NCBI RefSeq assembly: GCF_004364645.1
Contig: NZ_SOAW01000001.1
Location: 1,426,001 to 1,490,000 of the forward strand
Source of the DNA: Naumannella halotolerans
Lineage (GTDB): Bacteria > Actinomycetota > Actinomycetes > Propionibacteriales > Propionibacteriaceae
DNA length: 64,000 nt
Direction of reading: 5' to 3'
Below are positions 6,976 to 16,756 of the stretch, piece by piece. Both the position numbers and the translations under genes were made by a program. The notes under the pieces were generated by a model. The model saw only the letters and a program-made list of their open reading frames with translations, did no database searches and was not told where the DNA came from. Within the stretch, counting starts at the first letter, position 1; each line of letters opens with the position of its first letter.

Positions 6976-9900
6976 ATGACGACGATCGACGCCTCCGGGC
7001 CGCGAACCGGTGAGTTGGTGGTGCACCACGGCCCGGATCCCGAGGCACTGCTCGACGTCCTCGCCCGGGAGCTGGCGACCCCACTGGCCGATCCGTTCGC
7101 CTTCGAGCTGATCAGCGTCCCCAGCCAGGGTGTCGAGCGCTGGTTGTCCCAGAGCCTGGCCGCACGGCTGGGCACCAGCGCATCCGGGGGCGACGGGATC
7201 GCCGCCGGGATCGACTACCGGCCGCTCGACCGGTTGGTGGCCGAGGTGGTCACGGCGGCCTCCGGCAGCGAGGACGCCTGGTCGTCGCAGCGGCTCCCGT
7301 GGTTGCTGCTGGCGGCGATGGAGGCGGCGCGCGGCGAGCCGTGGTTCGCCGTGGTGGCCGACCATGCCTGGCCCCAGGGCAGTCCCCGTGGGCGTGCCTG
7401 GTCGGTCGCCGAGCGCCTGTCCCGCCTCTTCTCCGGGTACGCCGACCAACGGCCGAGCATGATCAACGCGTGGCGCCGGGGGGAGGACAGCGGCCCCGGC
7501 GGGGCGATGCTGCCCGATGATCGCCGCTGGCAGCCGCAGCTCTTCCGATTGCTCTGCGAGCTCGCCGAGGTGCCCGATCCGGTCGAGCGACTGGACCTCG
7601 GTCTGCATCGTCTGCGACGGGACCCCGACCTGGTCGACCTGCCGCAGCGGCTCGCGGTCTTCGGCCCCACCCGGCTCGACGACGGGCAGTTGCGTACCCT
7701 CACCGCGATCGCGGCCCACCGCCGGCTCCTGCTGTTCACCCCCCACCCCTCCCCGGTGGCCTGGCAGGCCCTGGCCTCCCGGCCGCCGTCGACGTCACCG
7801 GCCCGTGCCGCAGACAGCACGTGGCAGGCCCTGACCAATCCCCTGAATTCCCTCCTGGGACGGGATTCCCGGGAGTTGCAGACCCGACTCCGGCAGCTCC
7901 CGGCACAGACGGTGGGGCACCGCGGCCCCGCCCCCGCGACCACCCTCCTGGGCAGGTTGCAGGCCGATGTGCACGATGATCGCGCCCCCGCTCGGCTGCA
8001 GCTGCAGCCGAGCGACCGGAGCATCGCCCTGCACCGCTCACACGGCCCGGACCGGCAGGTCGAGGTGCTGCGGGAGGTGATCCTCGGCCTGCTCAGCGAC
8101 GACCCGACGCTGGAGCCCCGCGACATCATCGTCATGTGCCCCGACATCGAGGTCTTCGCCCCGTACATCCAGGCCGCCTTCGGCCTCACCAGCGAGCTCG
8201 GCACGCACCCGGGGCACGATCTGCGGGTCCGGTTGGCCGACCGGTCGCTGCTGCAGCAGAACCCGGTCCTGGCCACCGTCTCGGAGGTGTTGCGGATCGC
8301 CGACTCCCGAGCCGGTCTGTCGGAGGTGCTCGACCTGTGCGCCAGCGCCCCGGTCGCGCGCAACTTCGGCTTCGACACCGATGACCTCGAACGGATCGCG
8401 GTGCTCGCCGAACGTGCCGGTGTGCGCTGGGGCCTGGACACCGATCACCGCCGCCGCTACGCGATGCAGGGATTCGGTCAGAACACCTGGCGCGCGGGCC
8501 TCGACCGGATGCTGCTCGGGGTGGCCATGGACGGCGAGGGCGGGCACTACCTCGGCACAGCCCTGCCACTGGACGATGTCGACTCCGGGGATGTCGCCCT
8601 GATCGGCCGTCTCAGCGAGTTCATCGCCCGGCTGGAGCGGTGTTGCCGCAGCCTCGGCGGGCCGCAGTCGGTCCGGGCCTGGGCACAAGCCCTGCGATTC
8701 ACCATCGAATCCCTGACCAAGGTTCCCGGTTCCGAGTCCTGGCAGCTCAGTCACGCACTGAGCAGCATTGCCGAGCTGCTCCCCGACACCGAGAACTCCG
8801 AGAACGCGCCGGATCCCGACAGCGATCCCGCCGCCTCGCACGAACTCTCCCTGGGCGACCTGCGTTCGCTGCTCGCCGATGCCTTCGCCGGTCGCCCCAG
8901 CCGGGCGAACTTCCGTACCGGCGGCATCACGATGTGCACCCTGACGCCGATGCGGTCGGTTCCCCACCGGGTGGTCTGCCTGCTCGGCATGGACGAACAC
9001 CGGTTCCCGCGGCGGCCCACCGCCGACGGTGATGACCTGCTGCAGCTCGAGCCCTGGATCGGTGATCGGGATCCCCGCAGTGAGGACCGTCAACTGCTGC
9101 TCGATGCGGTGCTCTCGGCACGCGACCAGCTGGTGATCATCCACAGCGGACACTCCGAGCGGACCGGTGAGCATCGTGACCCCTGCGTCCCGGTGCAGGA
9201 GCTGACCGACACCATCGCCGCCATGATCGGCGACCTGACAGCGATCACCACCGAGCACCCGTTGCAAGGGTTCGCACCGGCCAACTTCAGCCAGGATCCG
9301 CCGCGCAGTTTCGATCCGATCGGGGTACGGGCCGCCCGGGCAGCCGGTGCGGTGCAGGTGGCCCCGCCGAGGATCTGGGACGTCGCCGACCTCGGTCCGG
9401 CCGAGACGAGCGAAACGGTGGATCTGAGCGAGCTGATCCGGTTCCTGGTGCATCCGGCCAAGGAACTGCTGCGGGTACGGGCCGGCCTGTCGCTGTGGTC
9501 GGACGAGCAGACCGTGCTGGACGAGATCCCGATCGAACTCGACGGCCTGCAACGCTGGGCGATCGGCGAACGGATGCTGCAGGCCGCGGTCGCCGGCGGT
9601 GACCTCGACCGGCTGGTCGCCGCCGAGTGGCGCAGCGGCCAGGTCCCGCCGAAGGGATTGGGTGGGGCGTTGCTGCAGACCCTGCGCAACGATGTGGAAC
9701 AGATCGGCCGGGTCGCCTCGGAGCCGATGATGCGGGCTGCACGCAGCCTGCCGGTCAGTGCCCAGCTGGGGGAACGGGAGGTCTTCGGTGTGGTGCCGGG
9801 GGTACGCGGCAACGAGATCGTGTCGGTCAGCTATTCCCGCCTGGGACCGAAGCATCGGCTGACCTCCTGGGTACGTCTGCTCGCCCTGACCGCAGCCGAA

Positions 9901-10302
9901 CCGGGAACACCGTGGCAGGCGGTGACCATCGGCAAACGTGGCCGCCGGTCAGTGCTCGGCCCGGTCGCTGCGGCCGATGCCCGGGCCCGGCTGCTGGATC
10001 TGGCGCGGATCCGTGACCTGGGGCTGGGTGAATTGCTGCCGCTGCCGCTGAAGACCGCTGCGACCTTCGCCGAAACCGCTGCCCGCGGGGCGAAACCGCG
10101 ACCCTACGAGCTGCCGAACGCCTTCAACGACGAACGCGACGACGTCTGGCACCTGTGGTTCGACCGGTTCGGCGATGTCGATCGCGCCCCGGCCCGAGCG
10201 GTCGACCAGGCCAACAGCGAACCGGCCCGGCACGAGTCGAAACGCTTCGCCGCACTGGCCCGGCGCGTCTGGGAGCCCCTGGTGGAGGCCGAGCGCTCAT
10301 GA
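6976..10302 (+). CDS. recC: Exodeoxyribonuclease V subunit gamma (RecC)
   Basis: 1108 residues. The N-terminus LVVHHGPDPEALLDVLARELATP and the helicase-like segment VPSQGVERWLSQSLAARLG are typical RecC, as are GGITMCTLTPMRSVPHRVVCLLGMDEHRFPR and LVIIHSGHSERTGE. RecC is an inactivated SF1 helicase fold that, in RecBCD, splits the duplex and scans for Chi. AGGGTGG lies just upstream of the ATG, and the same bases include a possible leaderless -10 (TAGGGT, 6962-6967). The stop overlaps the recB start (ATGA), so recC-recB-recD form one operon, divergent from uvrD2. Long antisense frames across it are shadows. Confidence 0.93.
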   Translation: MTTIDASGPRTGELVVHHGPDPEALLDVLARELATPLADPFAFELISVPSQGVERWLSQSLAARLGTSASGGDGIAAGIDYRPLDRLVAEVVTAASGSEDAWSSQRLPWLLLAAMEAARGEPWFAVVADHAWPQGSPRGRAWSVAERLSRLFSGYADQRPSMINAWRRGEDSGPGGAMLPDDRRWQPQLFRLLCELAEVPDPVERLDLGLHRLRRDPDLVDLPQRLAVFGPTRLDDGQLRTLTAIAAHRRLLLFTPHPSPVAWQALASRPPSTSPARAADSTWQALTNPLNSLLGRDSRELQTRLRQLPAQTVGHRGPAPATTLLGRLQADVHDDRAPARLQLQPSDRSIALHRSHGPDRQVEVLREVILGLLSDDPTLEPRDIIVMCPDIEVFAPYIQAAFGLTSELGTHPGHDLRVRLADRSLLQQNPVLATVSEVLRIADSRAGLSEVLDLCASAPVARNFGFDTDDLERIAVLAERAGVRWGLDTDHRRRYAMQGFGQNTWRAGLDRMLLGVAMDGEGGHYLGTALPLDDVDSGDVALIGRLSEFIARLERCCRSLGGPQSVRAWAQALRFTIESLTKVPGSESWQLSHALSSIAELLPDTENSENAPDPDSDPAASHELSLGDLRSLLADAFAGRPSRANFRTGGITMCTLTPMRSVPHRVVCLLGMDEHRFPRRPTADGDDLLQLEPWIGDRDPRSEDRQLLLDAVLSARDQLVIIHSGHSERTGEHRDPCVPVQELTDTIAAMIGDLTAITTEHPLQGFAPANFSQDPPRSFDPIGVRAARAAGAVQVAPPRIWDVADLGPAETSETVDLSELIRFLVHPAKELLRVRAGLSLWSDEQTVLDEIPIELDGLQRWAIGERMLQAAVAGGDLDRLVAAEWRSGQVPPKGLGGALLQTLRNDVEQIGRVASEPMMRAARSLPVSAQLGEREVFGVVPGVRGNEIVSVSYSRLGPKHRLTSWVRLLALTAAEPGTPWQAVTIGKRGRRSVLGPVAAADARARLLDLARIRDLGLGELLPLPLKTAATFAETAARGAKPRPYELPNAFNDERDDVWHLWFDRFGDVDRAPARAVDQANSEPARHESKRFAALARRVWEPLVEAERS

Positions 10303-13300
10303 CCGTACCCCTCTCCTCCGTCGACGGCCCGCTGCCGGCACGGACACCGATCACCCAGTTCGACCCGCTCGGGGAGCTGCCCCGCGGGACGGTGATCCTG
10401 GAGGCTTCGGCCGGCACCGGCAAGACCTGGACGATCGCCGCCCTCGCCGCACGCTATGTGGCAGACGGGCTGGGCCTGGACCAGTTGATGATGATCACCT
10501 TCACCCGGCAGGCCACGCAGGAACTGCGCAACCGGATCCGTGACCGCCTGCTGCGCAGCGCCCGCCACCTGCGCGACGTACTGACAACCGGTGGCCGCAC
10601 CTGCGATGACCCGATCGATGCCTTGCTGGCTAGCGGTCCACGTGCGCAGGTCGAGTTGCGATTGCAGCGCCTGACCCGTGCCCTGACCGATTTCGACGCC
10701 GCGACCATCAGCACCACCCACGAGTTCTGCCAGCGGATGCTGGCCGGTCTCGGGGTGCTGGTCGACCACTCCGCCGACGACACCCTGGTCGAGGACCTGT
10801 CCGATCGAGCTCGCGAGGTGGCCGCCGACTTCTATCTGCGCGCCTACGCAGACGCCTCCCCCGAGTTCGACTACCGGACCGCGATCCAGCTCGCCGAAGA
10901 GGTGGTGGCCCACCCCGATGCCGTGATCCGTCCCGATGACGATTCGGCCCGCAGTCGATTCGCCAAGGCGGTCCGCAACGAGGTGGAGAAGCGGAAACGT
11001 CAGCTCGGGCTCTACACCTTCCATGATCAACAGCAACGCCTGGCCGACGCTTTGGCCAACCCCGCTGCGCAGCAGCGCCTGTCGGATCAGTTCCCGGTGG
11101 TGCTGGTCGACGAGTTCCAGGACACCGATCAGGTGCAATGGCAGATCCTGCGCACCGCCTTCCACCGAAGGTCCACCCTGATCCTGATCGGTGATCCGAA
11201 GCAGGCCATCTACGGCTTTCGCGGGGCCGATGTGCACAGCTATCTGCGGGCGGTGGGCGAAACCGAACAGGTCGCCACCTTGGGCATCAACCGACGTTCC
11301 GATGCCCGCCTGGTGACAGCCCTGGGCGAGCTTCTCGGCGGTGCCGAGCTGGGTGATCGGCGGATCCGGGTTCACCCGGTCGAGGCGGCGCACACCCGGT
11401 CCCGGTTGGAGGTCTCCCATCCGCTGCTGCTCCGGGTACGCCCCGACGACGGTGACCACTGGGCTACCACCTTGCAAAGTGACATCGACGCCGATCTGGT
11501 GCACCAGGTACGCCAGCTGCTCGCCGAGGCGCCGAAGCTCACCGAAGAGCGCGACGGGGAGCAGGTGGTGCGTCCGTTGCGGGCCGGTGATCTCGCGGTG
11601 CTGACCCAGACCAACTGGCTCGCCGACAGCATCACCGACTCCCTGGCCTCGGCGGGGGTCCCGGTGGTGCGGGTCGGTGCCGGCAGCGTCTACCTGGGCG
11701 AGGAGGCCAAGGACTGGTTGGCACTGCTGCGGGCACTCGCCAAGCCACGGCCGCAACCGATCCGTCGGGCCACCCTGACGAGCTTCATCGGCTGGACCCT
11801 GCCGGAGCTGGCCGCCGCCGATGAGTCCGCCCTGGCGCAGGTCAGCCAACGGATCCGGCGCTGGAAACGCCTGGTCGACAATCACGGGATCGCCGCCCTC
11901 TCCGAGGCCGTGGCCGCCGACGGTGTCGCCGAGCGGTTGCTGCGAACCGCCGGCGGATCCCGCAGGTGGACCGACCTGCGCCACATCGGCCAGGAACTGC
12001 ATGCGGTGCAGCGTGCGCGCCAGCTCGGGTTGGCCGGTCTGATCGAGTGGCTGGCCGAGCAGATGGACACCTCCTCGAAGACTGTGGACGAGCGCGCGCG
12101 CCGACTCGACACCGATGAGGACGCGGTGCAGGTGATGACCCTGCATTCGGCCAAGGGGCTGGAGTTCCCGGTGGTGCTGCTGCCCGACCTGTGGCGTGCT
12201 CCGGGCAACCGGTCGGCGGGTCCGCAGACCCGCAATGCCGCCGACGGTCAGCGGATCCTCGACATCTCCGGTTCCGCCGATGCCGATGCCGATCGGGCCA
12301 GTCGGGAGGACTCCCTGCGCCGGACCTATGTGGCGCTCACCCGGGCCAGTCGGCTCGCCATCGCCTGGTGGGCATGGAACGACAAGGTCTCACCGCAAGC
12401 ACCGCTGCACCGGCTGTTGCAGCGGCCGGCGCAGGTGGCCGTCCCGCCGGTGGCAGCAGCCCGGGGGGTCGATCCGCACACGGCAGCCGGGTTCACGACC
12501 AGCACCATCGACCCGCAGCCGCAGGTGATTCCCCCCGACCCCGCCGTACCCGGTGGCTCGCGGCTGCGGGCGCGCCGATTCGACCGGGAGATCGACCAGG
12601 CGTGGCGGCGAACCTCCTATTCCGGGCTGACCGCGGCCGCCCACGATGCACCTCACCCGGGTGCGGTGATCCCACCGCCGTCGGTGACCGTCGCCGGCAG
12701 TGAACCCCTGGGACCGCTCAGCGACGAACCCGAGACCGGCAGTGATCCGGATCTGCTCGTGCTCGATTCACCCCCGAGCGAGGCGCCCGGGTCCAGTGCG
12801 CCCGGGTCCGACGCATCCGAGATCGACTCACCCGGGCTCGACACAGCCGGGCTCGACTCCCTCCGGCCCGATCCCGCAGCCGGCGGAACGGCACCCGAGG
12901 ATCCGCGGACCGGCGTGGGAACACCGGATCTGGGACTGGTGTCGCCGATGAGCGGGATGGTCGCCGGCACCTCCTTCGGCACCCTGGTCCACGAGATCCT
13001 GGAGCGGGTGGACACCCGGGCCGAGGACCTCGCCGCGGAGGTACGCGCGGAGGTGAACACCCGCTTGCGCCGGCTCCCGCTCGACGGGGTGGACCCCGAT
13101 CATCTGGCACAGGCCCTGGTGACGGTTCTGCGGACCCCACTCGGACCGATGACCGGTGGTCGCAGCCTGGCCGACTTCGCACCCGCCGACCGTCTGCCCG
13201 AGCTGGACTTCGAATACCCGCTCGGCGGTGGTGACCGGCCGACGACCTCGGCGGTGATCGCCGACATCGCCGCCCTGCTACGTGATCACCTGCCGGACAC

Positions 13301-13796
13301 CGACCCACTGGTCGACTACCCCGGCCACCTGGCGAATCCGTTGCTGGCCGAGGAGCCCCTGCGCGGCTGGTTGACCGGTTCGATCGATGCGGTGTTGCGG
13401 GCCCCGGTGAACGGTCCGGATCAACGCCACTTCGTGGTCGACTACAAGACGAACTGGCTGGGCGGCCCGGTGGGTGAGGTGCTGACCATCGGCAGCTACG
13501 TGCCGAAGGCGATGGCACAGGCGATGATGGCGGCGCACTACCCGCTTCAGGCGCTGCTCTACTGCGTCGCCCTGCATCGCTTCCTTCGCTGGCGGTTGCC
13601 GGACTATCGACCCGATGATCATCTGGGTGGCGTGCTCTACCTGTTCGTCCGGGGAATGGCCGGTCCGCAGACCCCGGTGATCGACGGCACCCCCTGCGGT
13701 GTGTTCGCCTGGCAACCGCCGACCCAGTTGATCATCGACCTCTCCGACCTCCTGCACGGCGGGGAGAGCGGATGGATCGGTCAGGTGGGACCATGA
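10299..13796 (+). CDS. recB: Exodeoxyribonuclease V subunit beta (RecB helicase-nuclease)
   Basis: 1165 residues from the ATG overlapping the recC stop. Helicase motifs: ASAGTGKTWTIAALA (Walker A, near residue 35), VLVDEFQDTDQVQW (II), IGDPKQAIYGFRGADVHSYL (III), LHSAKGLEFPVV (V) and TYVALTRAS (VI). The C-terminal RecB-family nuclease has GTLVHEILE, GSIDAVL, VVDYKTNW and YPLQALLYCVALHRFLRWRLPDY, so both the 3'-5' translocase and the nuclease look intact. Between them lies a low-complexity acidic Pro/Ser/Gly/Asp linker (about residues 820-880), longer and more repetitive than expected. The complex resects double-strand ends for RecA loading. It is translationally coupled on both sides. Confidence 0.94.
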   Translation: MTVPLSSVDGPLPARTPITQFDPLGELPRGTVILEASAGTGKTWTIAALAARYVADGLGLDQLMMITFTRQATQELRNRIRDRLLRSARHLRDVLTTGGRTCDDPIDALLASGPRAQVELRLQRLTRALTDFDAATISTTHEFCQRMLAGLGVLVDHSADDTLVEDLSDRAREVAADFYLRAYADASPEFDYRTAIQLAEEVVAHPDAVIRPDDDSARSRFAKAVRNEVEKRKRQLGLYTFHDQQQRLADALANPAAQQRLSDQFPVVLVDEFQDTDQVQWQILRTAFHRRSTLILIGDPKQAIYGFRGADVHSYLRAVGETEQVATLGINRRSDARLVTALGELLGGAELGDRRIRVHPVEAAHTRSRLEVSHPLLLRVRPDDGDHWATTLQSDIDADLVHQVRQLLAEAPKLTEERDGEQVVRPLRAGDLAVLTQTNWLADSITDSLASAGVPVVRVGAGSVYLGEEAKDWLALLRALAKPRPQPIRRATLTSFIGWTLPELAAADESALAQVSQRIRRWKRLVDNHGIAALSEAVAADGVAERLLRTAGGSRRWTDLRHIGQELHAVQRARQLGLAGLIEWLAEQMDTSSKTVDERARRLDTDEDAVQVMTLHSAKGLEFPVVLLPDLWRAPGNRSAGPQTRNAADGQRILDISGSADADADRASREDSLRRTYVALTRASRLAIAWWAWNDKVSPQAPLHRLLQRPAQVAVPPVAAARGVDPHTAAGFTTSTIDPQPQVIPPDPAVPGGSRLRARRFDREIDQAWRRTSYSGLTAAAHDAPHPGAVIPPPSVTVAGSEPLGPLSDEPETGSDPDLLVLDSPPSEAPGSSAPGSDASEIDSPGLDTAGLDSLRPDPAAGGTAPEDPRTGVGTPDLGLVSPMSGMVAGTSFGTLVHEILERVDTRAEDLAAEVRAEVNTRLRRLPLDGVDPDHLAQALVTVLRTPLGPMTGGRSLADFAPADRLPELDFEYPLGGGDRPTTSAVIADIAALLRDHLPDTDPLVDYPGHLANPLLAEEPLRGWLTGSIDAVLRAPVNGPDQRHFVVDYKTNWLGGPVGEVLTIGSYVPKAMAQAMMAAHYPLQALLYCVALHRFLRWRLPDYRPDDHLGGVLYLFVRGMAGPQTPVIDGTPCGVFAWQPPTQLIIDLSDLLHGGESGWIGQVGP

Positions 13797-15712
13797 TCAG
13801 TGCGGAGACGGTGCTGGATGCCACCGGTCTGCTGGCGGAGTTCAACACCGCCGGTGTCCTGCGGGCGGCCGATGTGCACACGGCCCGGCGGATCGCCGAA
13901 CTCGCCGGGGAGACCGAGGAGTCGGTGATCCTGGCACTGGCCCTCACCGTACGAGCGCTGTCGGGTGGTTCGGTGTGCATCGACCCGTTGACGGTGCATG
14001 CCGATGTCTTCGAGACCGACGCCGCCGACGCGCCCGGCCAGTCCGCTGAACAGACCCTGGCCACCGAGGATCTCCCGTGGCCCCAACCGCAGCAATGGCT
14101 GACCGACCTGACGTCGTCGAGGCTGGTCACCGTCGACGCCGGCGGCGTGGGTGAGCGTCCGCTGCGGCTGGTCGGCGGCAAGCTCTACCTCGAACGTTAC
14201 TGGCGGCAGGAGGATCAGGTCCGCCGTGAACTGCAGCAGCGCTGGATCGGCGAACCACAACAGGTTTCGGCCACGGCACTGCGGGCAGGGCTGGACCAGC
14301 TCTTCACCGGTCAGGGCCTGCCCCCGGGTGTTCCCGATCAGCAACGGCTGGCCGCGGCGATGAGTGTGCTGGGCAGGGTGACGGTGATCAGCGGTGGCCC
14401 AGGTACGGGAAAGACCCGCACCGTCGCCCGGATCCTCGCGCTGTTGCACACACTGAGCCCGCGTCCGCCACGGATCGCGCTGGCTGCACCGACCGGCAAG
14501 GCCGCAGCCCGGCTGGAATCCTCGGTCCGCGGGGAGGCAACCGGCCTGGCGGTGCTGGGCCAACCCTGGGACCGGGTCGGCAGGGATGTGCTCGACCGGT
14601 TGCAGGCGACCACCCTGCACCGTCTGTTGGGCGCGGGTTACCAGACCAACCGGATGCGTCACCATGCGACCAACCCGCTGCCACACGACATCCTGGTCGT
14701 CGACGAGATGTCGATGGTCCCCTTGACGATGATGAGCCGACTGCTCGACGCCGTCCGTCCCGACGCCCGGTTGATCCTGGTGGGTGACCCGGATCAGCTG
14801 ACCTCGGTGGAGGCAGGTGCGGTGCTGGCAGACATCACCCGTGCCCAACCGGCGGCGCCGGTGGGGATGGCCGAGCAGGTCGCGGCGGCGGCCAGACGGG
14901 ATCCCGCCGAGATCGTTCCCGGTCAGGTGACCCTGCAACACACCTGGCGGTTCTCCGGTGACAGCGGGATCGACCGACTGGCCCAGGCCGTGCGGCATGG
15001 CGATGCCGATGCCGCGTTGGCCACGTTGCGTTCGGGGGCCGAGGGTCTGCTCTTCACCGAGCTCGACTCCCCGATCGCCGATGCCTTGGCCACACCGCAG
15101 TTGCAGGCACTGCGGCGCCGGGTGATCGAGGCCGGACGCGTCCTGCACGAGGCAGCCCGCACACCGGGTGAGGCCTCGACGAGAAGGGCACTCGAGGCGT
15201 TGGACAGTCACCGGGTGCTGTGTGCCCACCGCGGCGGACCCTACGGTGTCAGCCGGTGGGGACGGCTGATCCAGAGCTGGTTGGTGGAGGCGATCGACGG
15301 CTACGGGTTGGACGGTGACGGCGAGTGGTACTACGGGCGCCCGCTGATGATCACCCGCAACGATGCCGAGGCCGGTCTGTACAACGGTGACACCGGAGTG
15401 GTCGTGGCGACCCCGAACGGTCCGCGCGCCGCTTTCGCCCGCGGGACCTCGATCGCGCTCCACTCACCGCTGCAACTGGACGCGGCCGAGACGGTCCATG
15501 CGATGACCGTGCACAAATCCCAGGGCAGCCAGTTCCGGTCGCTGACCTTGATCGTTCCGCCGCTGGACTCACCGCTGCTGACCCGGGAGTTGTTCTACAC
15601 CGGCGTCACCCGCGCCAGCGACGAGGTGGAGGTCATCGGTGAAGCCGCAGCGATCGTGAAGGCGATCCAACGGCCTGCGAACCGGGCCTCCGGCCTGCGC
15701 GAGCGCCTCTGA
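13793..15712 (+). CDS. recD: Exodeoxyribonuclease V subunit alpha (RecD helicase)
   Basis: 639 residues from the ATG in the ATGA overlap with recB; an in-frame ATG at 13772 is an alternative. SF1B motifs: ISGGPGTGKTRTV (I), LAAPTGKAAARL (Ia), ILVVDEMSMV (II), LVGDPDQLTSVEAGAVL (III), QHTWRFSGDSGI (IV) and AMTVHKSQGSQF (V), then TGVTRA (VI). This is the 5'-3' motor of RecBCD. The N-terminal RecC-binding domain (residues 1-130) is present. The gene ends the recCBD operon and converges on nudC, with 95 bp between stop codons. Confidence 0.94.
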   Translation: MISAETVLDATGLLAEFNTAGVLRAADVHTARRIAELAGETEESVILALALTVRALSGGSVCIDPLTVHADVFETDAADAPGQSAEQTLATEDLPWPQPQQWLTDLTSSRLVTVDAGGVGERPLRLVGGKLYLERYWRQEDQVRRELQQRWIGEPQQVSATALRAGLDQLFTGQGLPPGVPDQQRLAAAMSVLGRVTVISGGPGTGKTRTVARILALLHTLSPRPPRIALAAPTGKAAARLESSVRGEATGLAVLGQPWDRVGRDVLDRLQATTLHRLLGAGYQTNRMRHHATNPLPHDILVVDEMSMVPLTMMSRLLDAVRPDARLILVGDPDQLTSVEAGAVLADITRAQPAAPVGMAEQVAAAARRDPAEIVPGQVTLQHTWRFSGDSGIDRLAQAVRHGDADAALATLRSGAEGLLFTELDSPIADALATPQLQALRRRVIEAGRVLHEAARTPGEASTRRALEALDSHRVLCAHRGGPYGVSRWGRLIQSWLVEAIDGYGLDGDGEWYYGRPLMITRNDAEAGLYNGDTGVVVATPNGPRAAFARGTSIALHSPLQLDAAETVHAMTVHKSQGSQFRSLTLIVPPLDSPLLTRELFYTGVTRASDEVEVIGEAAAIVKAIQRPANRASGLRERL

Positions 15713-15807
15713 TCATCGAATCCTGCCGATGCTGCGCCCGGCGGTCCCGGACCCCGAACCGACCGGGGCATCGGTGTGGCAGCCCCGGGCTGTCACCGCG
15801 ACGATGA

Positions 15808-16683
15808 TCACCAGTTCTCGGGAATCTCACCGTCGGTCTGCCACCAGGCCATGATCAACCGGTGGGCGATACTTGCCTTCCCCGGCAGGATCAGCTCCCC
15901 GCTCTCGACAGCCCGGGTCAGCTCGTCTCGGGTGTACCAGTTCGCCCACTCGATCTCCTCGCCGTCGACGGCGATCGATTCCGAACTCGCCCTGGCGATG
16001 AAACCGATCATGATCGACTGCGGGAATGGCCAGGGCTGCGAGCCGAAGTAGCTCAGCTCACCCAGCCGGACGTCGGCCTCCTCGCCGATCTCACGGTGCA
16101 CGGCCTGTTCGAAGGATTCACCGACCTCGACGAATCCGGCCAGGACCGAGACCCGACCCTCTGCCCAAATGCGCTGGTGGGCCAACAACAGTCGATCGTT
16201 CTCGTCGACGATGGCCACGATCACGGCCGGGTCGCTGCGCGGGAAGATCTCCTGCCCACACAGATCGCACTGTCTGGCCAGACCACCACGGATGACCGTG
16301 GTGGGCGATCCGTCGCGGGGGCAGAACCGGCCGTTGCGGTGCCAGTTGAGCAATCCGACACCTGCTGCTGCCAGATCGCGATCGATCGGTGCCGCGTCGA
16401 CCAGCACCTCGCGCAAGGTGGCGGTCTCGCCCTCGCTCAGTGCATTGCTGACGAAGACCGCCCGGTCCTCCACGGTCCCGAGCAGGTAATGCTCAGCGGG
16501 GTCGAACTCGCCGAACGGTTTGACCAGACGCAGTGTGCGGTCGGGATTGACGAAACAGCGGCCGGTCTCGTCGACATTCAGCACCCGGGTCTCGGGCTCG
16601 CGCCACTGTCCGGCGACCCACTCGGCATTGCCTCGGTGCGCATCCACTCGATCCAGCTCACTCGGTTCCTGCCACTTGTTCAC
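15808..16683 (-). CDS. nudC: NAD(+)/NADH diphosphatase NudC (also RNA deNADding)
   Basis: 291 residues from GTG 16683 (VNKWQEPSELDRV). The Nudix box is complete (GFVEVGESFEQAVHREIGEEADV, with REIGEE) and is followed by the NudC-specific SQPWPFPQS (about 215-223), which separates NADH-cleaving enzymes from other Nudix proteins. The zinc ribbon has C121, C139 and C142, but the expected second cysteine (position 124) is Asp in CPRD. The enzyme hydrolyses NAD(H) to NMN(H) and AMP and can remove NAD caps from RNA. It sits between AdnAB and UvrD2 as in mycobacteria (Rv3199c), here with RecBCD inserted on the uvrD2 side. No clear ribosome site, so the start is provisional. Confidence 0.9.
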   Translation of the reverse strand: MNKWQEPSELDRVDAHRGNAEWVAGQWREPETRVLNVDETGRCFVNPDRTLRLVKPFGEFDPAEHYLLGTVEDRAVFVSNALSEGETATLREVLVDAAPIDRDLAAAGVGLLNWHRNGRFCPRDGSPTTVIRGGLARQCDLCGQEIFPRSDPAVIVAIVDENDRLLLAHQRIWAEGRVSVLAGFVEVGESFEQAVHREIGEEADVRLGELSYFGSQPWPFPQSIMIGFIARASSESIAVDGEEIEWANWYTRDELTRAVESGELILPGKASIAHRLIMAWWQTDGEIPENW

Positions 16684-16756
16684 GAGGGTCCACGCTACCG
16701 CCGCACCCCGAGCCGATCGCCAATCCTCACCGAGGCGCCCGGAGTTGCGATCGACT

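Noticed and set aside
8038-9855. Long minus-strand frame opposite recC
   Set aside because: Antisense shadow of a GC-rich gene without recognisable sequence.
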